NCBI GenBank assembly: GCA_031431125.1
Contig: JANPCX010000088.1
Span: 1 to 42,834 of the forward strand
Direction: 5' to 3'
DNA from: JANPCX01 sp031431125
GTDB taxonomy: Bacteria > Pseudomonadota > Gammaproteobacteria > Burkholderiales > Burkholderiaceae_C
DNA length: 42,834 nt
Part shown: in pieces, positions 39,669 to 42,834 of the stretch
Numbering within the stretch: the stretch's first letter is position 1
How the letters are laid out: each line of letters begins with the position of its first letter
Position numbers and translations under genes: made by a program
Notes under the pieces: generated by a model
What the model saw: the letters and a program-made list of their open reading frames with translations, nothing else
Database searches by the model: none
What the model was told of the DNA's origin: nothing

Positions 39669-40760
39669 ATGACTGTCAGAGCCATGATCGTTGACGACTC
39701 TGCTGTTGTTCGCAAGCACCTTGCCGACACCTTGACCGCTGGTGGCGTTCAGGTGATCGCCAGTGCCAGCGACCCGATTTTTGCCTGGCCCAAGATGCAA
39801 GAGAACTGGCCCGATGTGGTGGTGCTGGACGTGGAAATGCCGCGCATGGATGGCATCACTTTCCTCAAGAAAATCATGGCCGAAAGGCCAACGCCTGTGG
39901 TGATGTGTTCCACATTGACCGAGGCAGGGTGCGAAACCACCATGCAGGCCTTGGCGGCGGGTGCGGTGGGTTTCGTCACCAAACCAAAAATGGGTTTGAA
40001 GAGTTTCTTGGAAGACACCAGTAATGGCTTGGTGGACGCGGTTCGCGCCGCGTCTCGCGCGAACTTGCGGGCGGTCGCTGGCTCCAAAGCGGCCTTCGCT
40101 GCGCGTGCTCAAGCGGCGCCGGCTGTAGTGCCACCGTCCGCACAAGCGGCCATGTCGGTCACCACCGACCGTGTGATTGCGCTGGGCTTGTCCACAGGCG
40201 GCGTGCAGTCGGTGGAAGTGGTGCTCAAAATGCTGTCACGCACCTCGCCTGGTGTGGTGATGGTGCAGCACATGCCAGAAAAATTCACCGCGTCGTTGGC
40301 TTCACGCCTGAACGGCCTGTGCGACTTGGATGTGTCGGAGGCCAAAGACGGCGACCGCGTTTACAACGGCCGTGTGTTGATTGCACCGGGTGGTTGCCAC
40401 ATGAAACTCAAACGCAGCGGGGCGCAGTATGTGGTGGAAGTGTTCGACGGCCCCTTGGTCAATCGCCACAAACCGTCGGTGGACGTGTTGTTTCGGTCGG
40501 TGGCCGCGTGCGCAGGGCGAAACGCCCTGGGTGTGATCATGACGGGCATGGGCGACGATGGTGCACGGGGTCTGCGCGACATGCGCGAAGCCGGCGCCAT
40601 GACGGCGGCCCAAGACGAAGCCAGCTGCGTGGTGTTTGGCATGCCCAAAGAAGCCATCAAACTCGGTGCGGCCGACGAGGTGATTTCCCTGCACGATGTG
40701 GCGCCTTGGTTGATGCACATGGCCAATCAGCCGCTCAAGCCAGCGTTGAAACCGCGCTGA
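39669..40760 (+). CDS. cheB: Chemotaxis methylesterase/response regulator CheB
   Basis: 363 residues. N-terminal receiver (1-120) with IVDDSAVVRK and phosphoacceptor Asp in VVLDVEMPRMDG, an Ala-rich linker, and the C-terminal methylesterase (about 165-350) with the catalytic triad in GLSTGGVQSVE (Ser; most homologues have GASTGG), VQHMPEKFT (His) and MTGMGDDGARGL (Asp). It removes receptor methyl groups when phosphorylated by CheA. GAAGGAG lies 7 nt before the ATG. Last gene of the che operon. Confidence 0.96.
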   Translation: MTVRAMIVDDSAVVRKHLADTLTAGGVQVIASASDPIFAWPKMQENWPDVVVLDVEMPRMDGITFLKKIMAERPTPVVMCSTLTEAGCETTMQALAAGAVGFVTKPKMGLKSFLEDTSNGLVDAVRAASRANLRAVAGSKAAFAARAQAAPAVVPPSAQAAMSVTTDRVIALGLSTGGVQSVEVVLKMLSRTSPGVVMVQHMPEKFTASLASRLNGLCDLDVSEAKDGDRVYNGRVLIAPGGCHMKLKRSGAQYVVEVFDGPLVNRHKPSVDVLFRSVAACAGRNALGVIMTGMGDDGARGLRDMREAGAMTAAQDEASCVVFGMPKEAIKLGAADEVISLHDVAPWLMHMANQPLKPALKPR

Positions 40761-40787
40761 GGGTCAGGCCAAGCGGGTAAACCCCTT

Positions 40788-40816
40788 TTGGGGTGAGAAA
40801 CCGGCACTCCTAGAAT
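40788..40816 (+). promoter_or_regulatory. Promoter candidate for phaR
   Basis: TTGGGG, 17 nt, TAGAAT (about 40788-40816), then 26 nt to the ATG at 40843, including GGAGA as ribosome binding site. The -10 is the CTCCTAGAAT version seen upstream of uvrD. ACCCC-TTTT-GGGGT overlapping the -35 is a weak hairpin and lacks a T-tract. Confidence 0.5.
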
Positions 40817-40842
40817 GGGGACGATTCTCGGAGAAACGCACC

Positions 40843-41472
40843 ATGGTTCAACCTCGACGCGCTGCATCCGCAGCCGGCAAAGCAGCAGCTTCCGCAGACA
40901 AACAAGGCTCGCAGCCTGCCAAGCCCGCCACTACCGTGGCGCAGCGGGTGCTCAAAAAATACCCCAACCGCCGCCTCTACGACACCCAAACCAGCAGTTA
41001 CATCACCTTGACCGATGTGAAGGCCATGGTGCTGGCAACCCAGGACTTTGTGGTGGTCGATGCCAAAACCAATGAAGACCTCACGCGCAGCATCTTGCTG
41101 CAAATTATTTTGGAGGAAGAAAGTGGTGGCCTGCCCATGTTCTCCGCCCAGGCGCTGGCTCAGATCATTCGTTTTTACGGCCACTCCATGCAGGGCATGA
41201 TGGGCACCTACCTGGAAAAGAATCTCCAGACTTTCACCGACGTTCAGGCCAAGTTGGCAGAGCAGTCCAAGGGCTTGTACGACCCGCGTGTGATGTCGCC
41301 TGACTTGTGGACGCAGTTTTTGCAAGGCCAGGCCCCTGGCATGCAAAGTGTGATGGGCAGTTATTTGGAGCAGTCCAAGAACATGTTCGCCCAAATGCAG
41401 GAACAAATGGCCAAACAAGCCGGAACTCTGTTTCCGGGCATGCCGGGGTTCAAGGCGCCGAAGAAGGGATGA
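40843..41472 (+). CDS. phaR: Polyhydroxyalkanoate synthesis regulator PhaR
   Basis: 209-residue DNA- and PHB-binding repressor of phasin and PHA genes. After an Ala/Lys-rich N-terminal extension (1-34) comes the PHB_acc_N domain (LKKYPNRRLYDTQTSSYITL and following to about 100), then the PHB accumulation regulatory domain (IILEEESGGLPMFSAQAL and following) and a Gln/Met-rich helical tail (EQSKNMFAQMQEQMAKQ) that is thought to contact granules. The gene indicates that the organism stores polyhydroxybutyrate; the phaCAB genes are not in this window. Its own promoter candidate is upstream. Confidence 0.94.
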   Translation: MVQPRRAASAAGKAAASADKQGSQPAKPATTVAQRVLKKYPNRRLYDTQTSSYITLTDVKAMVLATQDFVVVDAKTNEDLTRSILLQIILEEESGGLPMFSAQALAQIIRFYGHSMQGMMGTYLEKNLQTFTDVQAKLAEQSKGLYDPRVMSPDLWTQFLQGQAPGMQSVMGSYLEQSKNMFAQMQEQMAKQAGTLFPGMPGFKAPKKG

Positions 41473-41511
41473 GTGTTTGATCGGCCATAAGGTGGCGACA
41501 CTCCGTGGAAA

Positions 41512-41610
41512 CGTCATTCCCGCGAAGGCGGGAATCCATACGTTGGTTGCCGATGAGCCAGTGGCTGTGATTTGACGCGACCCTGGATTCCCGCCTGCGC
41601 GGGAATGACG
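41512..41610. repeat. Second paired palindromic intergenic repeat (REP/BIME-like)
   Basis: CGTCATTCCCGCGAAGGCGG-type unit at 41512-41539 and its inverted partner at 41583-41610, again 99 bp overall, like 7768..7866. It lies between the convergent 3' ends of phaR and the truncated chemoreceptor gene. Confidence 0.85.
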
Positions 41611-41633
41611 AAGCGGTGGCGGCACAGCACCAA

Positions 41634-42695
41634 TCAGAAAAACTCAATCCCTTCCGGAGCCAAGGCAGCCATTTGTTCGCCAGAAGCATGGTTGGGCGTC
41701 GATTCACCGCCACCAGTTGAACCTGCCCCTTTGAGTTTCTGCATGAACTCGTCGAGTTGGTGAGCGCTGCCGCGCAGTTGTTCCGAGGCACCAACAGACT
41801 CGACCACCAATTCGGTATTGGCTTGGGTCAGGGCAGAGAGTTGTTCCAAGCCTTGGCTGATGAGGCCGATGGCGGCACTTTGGCTGAGGTTGTTTTGGGT
41901 CACGTCGCGCATCTGCCCAGACACATTCCGAAAACCTTGCCCGATGTCGGCAATTTTTGTTTTGACGGTTTCAATCTCGCGCACACCGGCAGACACTTCA
42001 TGGTTGGAGCGTTCAATCACGTTTTTAATCTCGGTCGCTGCCGCCGCTGTTTTGGCGGCCAGAGCGCGTACTTCGCCCGCGACCACTGCAAAGCTGCGGC
42101 CCGCCGTGCCTGCGCGCGCCGCTTCAATGGCCGCGTTCAGGGCCAGGATGTTGGTCTGGAAGGTGAGCTCGTCGATGACAGTGAGCGCCTTGGACATTTC
42201 ACCGGTGCTTTTGCGGATGCGGCCAATGGCGTCCACCGCACCATCCACCACCACACGGCTGCGGTCGGCTTCGTCGCAAAGGCCTTGGCTGAGTTGGTCC
42301 ACATGGGAGGCCATGTCAGACGTGATGCGCACTGAAGCCAGCACGTCGTCAATGGCCAGGGTGGTATTGCCGATCACCGAGGCTTGTTCTTCGCTGCGAA
42401 TGGCCAGGGTTTGTGCTGCCAAAGTCAGTTGATCCCCAGCACCCGCCACCTGGCTGGAGGCCTCGACCAAATTGCTGACGAGGCCTTGCAGTCCGTCGAG
42501 CATGTTGTTGACGGCACTACCGAGCTGGGCGTCGTCACCGTTCCCACTCACGACGGCTCTGGCCTCGAGCTGCCCGTTGGCGGCTTGTTCCAAGGTGGAC
42601 AGCACATTGGCGAGGCGTTTGCCACGTTGACGTACGGCAGCGGTCTGGAAATAGAACAGCAGCAGGGCGCCTGTCACGGCGCCTGGAATCCCGGC
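41634..42695 (-). pseudogene. Methyl-accepting chemotaxis protein, N-terminus removed by IS
   Basis: 353 residues remain: the second membrane helix (GAVTGALLLFYFQ), a HAMP-like segment (LANVLSTLEQAANGQLEARA), and the complete signalling domain with FQTNILALNAAIEAARAG and RSFAVVAGEVRALAAKTA, ending EGIEFF. The first helix and the whole sensor domain are lost; sequence upstream of 42695 is the IS terminus. The frame happens to stay open into the IS to an ATG at 42812, so a hybrid protein with 39 IS-derived residues is conceivable but lacks a normal membrane topology. The missing part should lie beyond the IS copy. Confidence 0.9.
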
Positions 42696-42834
42696 TGTAG
42701 AGAGCAAATGATCTGTCCGGAGCTGTAGCAAGTAATCTGTCCGGTTTAGGGGAGGTGCGATGTTCGCACCACAACTGAGCCGGGCGCACTTGATGCAAGG
42801 AAGCCGGATCATGAGATTTGAAGAGGTTTACGAG
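42696..42834 (+). mobile_element. Terminus of the same insertion sequence (right copy, partial)
   Basis: Exact inverted copy of 1..138, with the tip near 42696 joined to the chemoreceptor fragment. Same pair of CCGGACAGAT-type units (minus strand) and the same transposase start near the window end. The native sequence on the two sides differs right after the tip (glmS at the left, MCP at the right), so these are two separate insertions in opposite orientation. Confidence 0.85.
42811..42834 (+). CDS. Transposase, first codons only (runs off the right end)
   Basis: ATG 42811 starts MRFEEVYE and the window ends. Same start as the minus-strand fragment at 1..23. Resembles ISNCY/IS1202-type transposase N-termini; too short to be certain. 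Confidence 0.5.

Noticed and set aside
40780..40795. ACCCC-TTTT-GGGGT as terminator of cheB
   Set aside because: Only 5 bp of stem and no T-tract; it overlaps the -35 of the phaR promoter candidate.
1..42834. Composite transposon formed by the two terminal IS copies
   Set aside because: The cargo is mostly core genes (polA, thrB, uvrD, che), and the native sequences at both junctions are broken genes; two independent insertions or assembly ends explain it better.

Overview
The window looks like chromosomal DNA of a betaproteobacterium, most likely Burkholderiales/Comamonadaceae (Limnohabitans-, Rhodoferax- or Hydrogenophaga-like). The reasons are the high GC content, the neighbourhood DUF2782 - polA with a type II (APH-fold) homoserine kinase and a BPSS1780-type membrane protein, a PhaR polyhydroxyalkanoate regulator, TctA/TctB, and CGTCATTCCCGC-type palindromic repeats. 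The family is inferred from gene content; no 16S or search result supports it.

Layout. Both ends are the same 138-bp terminus of one insertion sequence, in inverted orientation, so the window is a segment between two IS copies. The left copy cuts glmS (methylaspartate mutase small subunit) after about 54 codons; the right copy removes the N-terminus of a chemoreceptor. From left to right: uvrD helicase; a convergent DUF2141/sterol-desaturase pair divergent from a TetR regulator, with a 17-bp palindromic operator candidate between them; a Tat-exported PhoX phosphatase behind a Pho-box candidate; a cytochrome c/choice-of-anchor protein with a GlyGly-CTERM-like tail; a lower-GC DUF3592 gene and an orphan ParA-type ATPase; a leftward run SDR - membrane protein - thrB - DUF2782; polA; tctB-tctA with terminator; a gamma-glutamyltransferase and a DMT exporter; a small membrane protein; a class I methyltransferase; a purine-salvage pair guaD-add; and an MCP - GGDEF/EAL operon.

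The right third is a complete chemosensory cluster: short MCP - cheY - cheY - STAS - cheA - MCP - cheW - cheR - cheD - cheB. It has no cheZ, but the short MCP carries a C-terminal DxxxQ helix reminiscent of the CheZ phosphatase motif. An IS630-family element sits in the last codons of cheW; removing it with one TA restores an open C-terminus. Two long imperfect palindromes (143 and 116 bp, each with a perfect central stem and a 4-nt loop) lie between che genes.

Working together: the MCPs pass signals through CheW/CheA to two CheY proteins, CheR/CheB/CheD adapt the receptors, and the leftward MCP - GGDEF/EAL pair suggests a link to c-di-GMP. I see no tRNA, rRNA or CRISPR array. Several promoters share a TAGAAT -10 element, and in at least two cases the ATG lies only 6-7 nt behind it, suggesting leaderless mRNAs.
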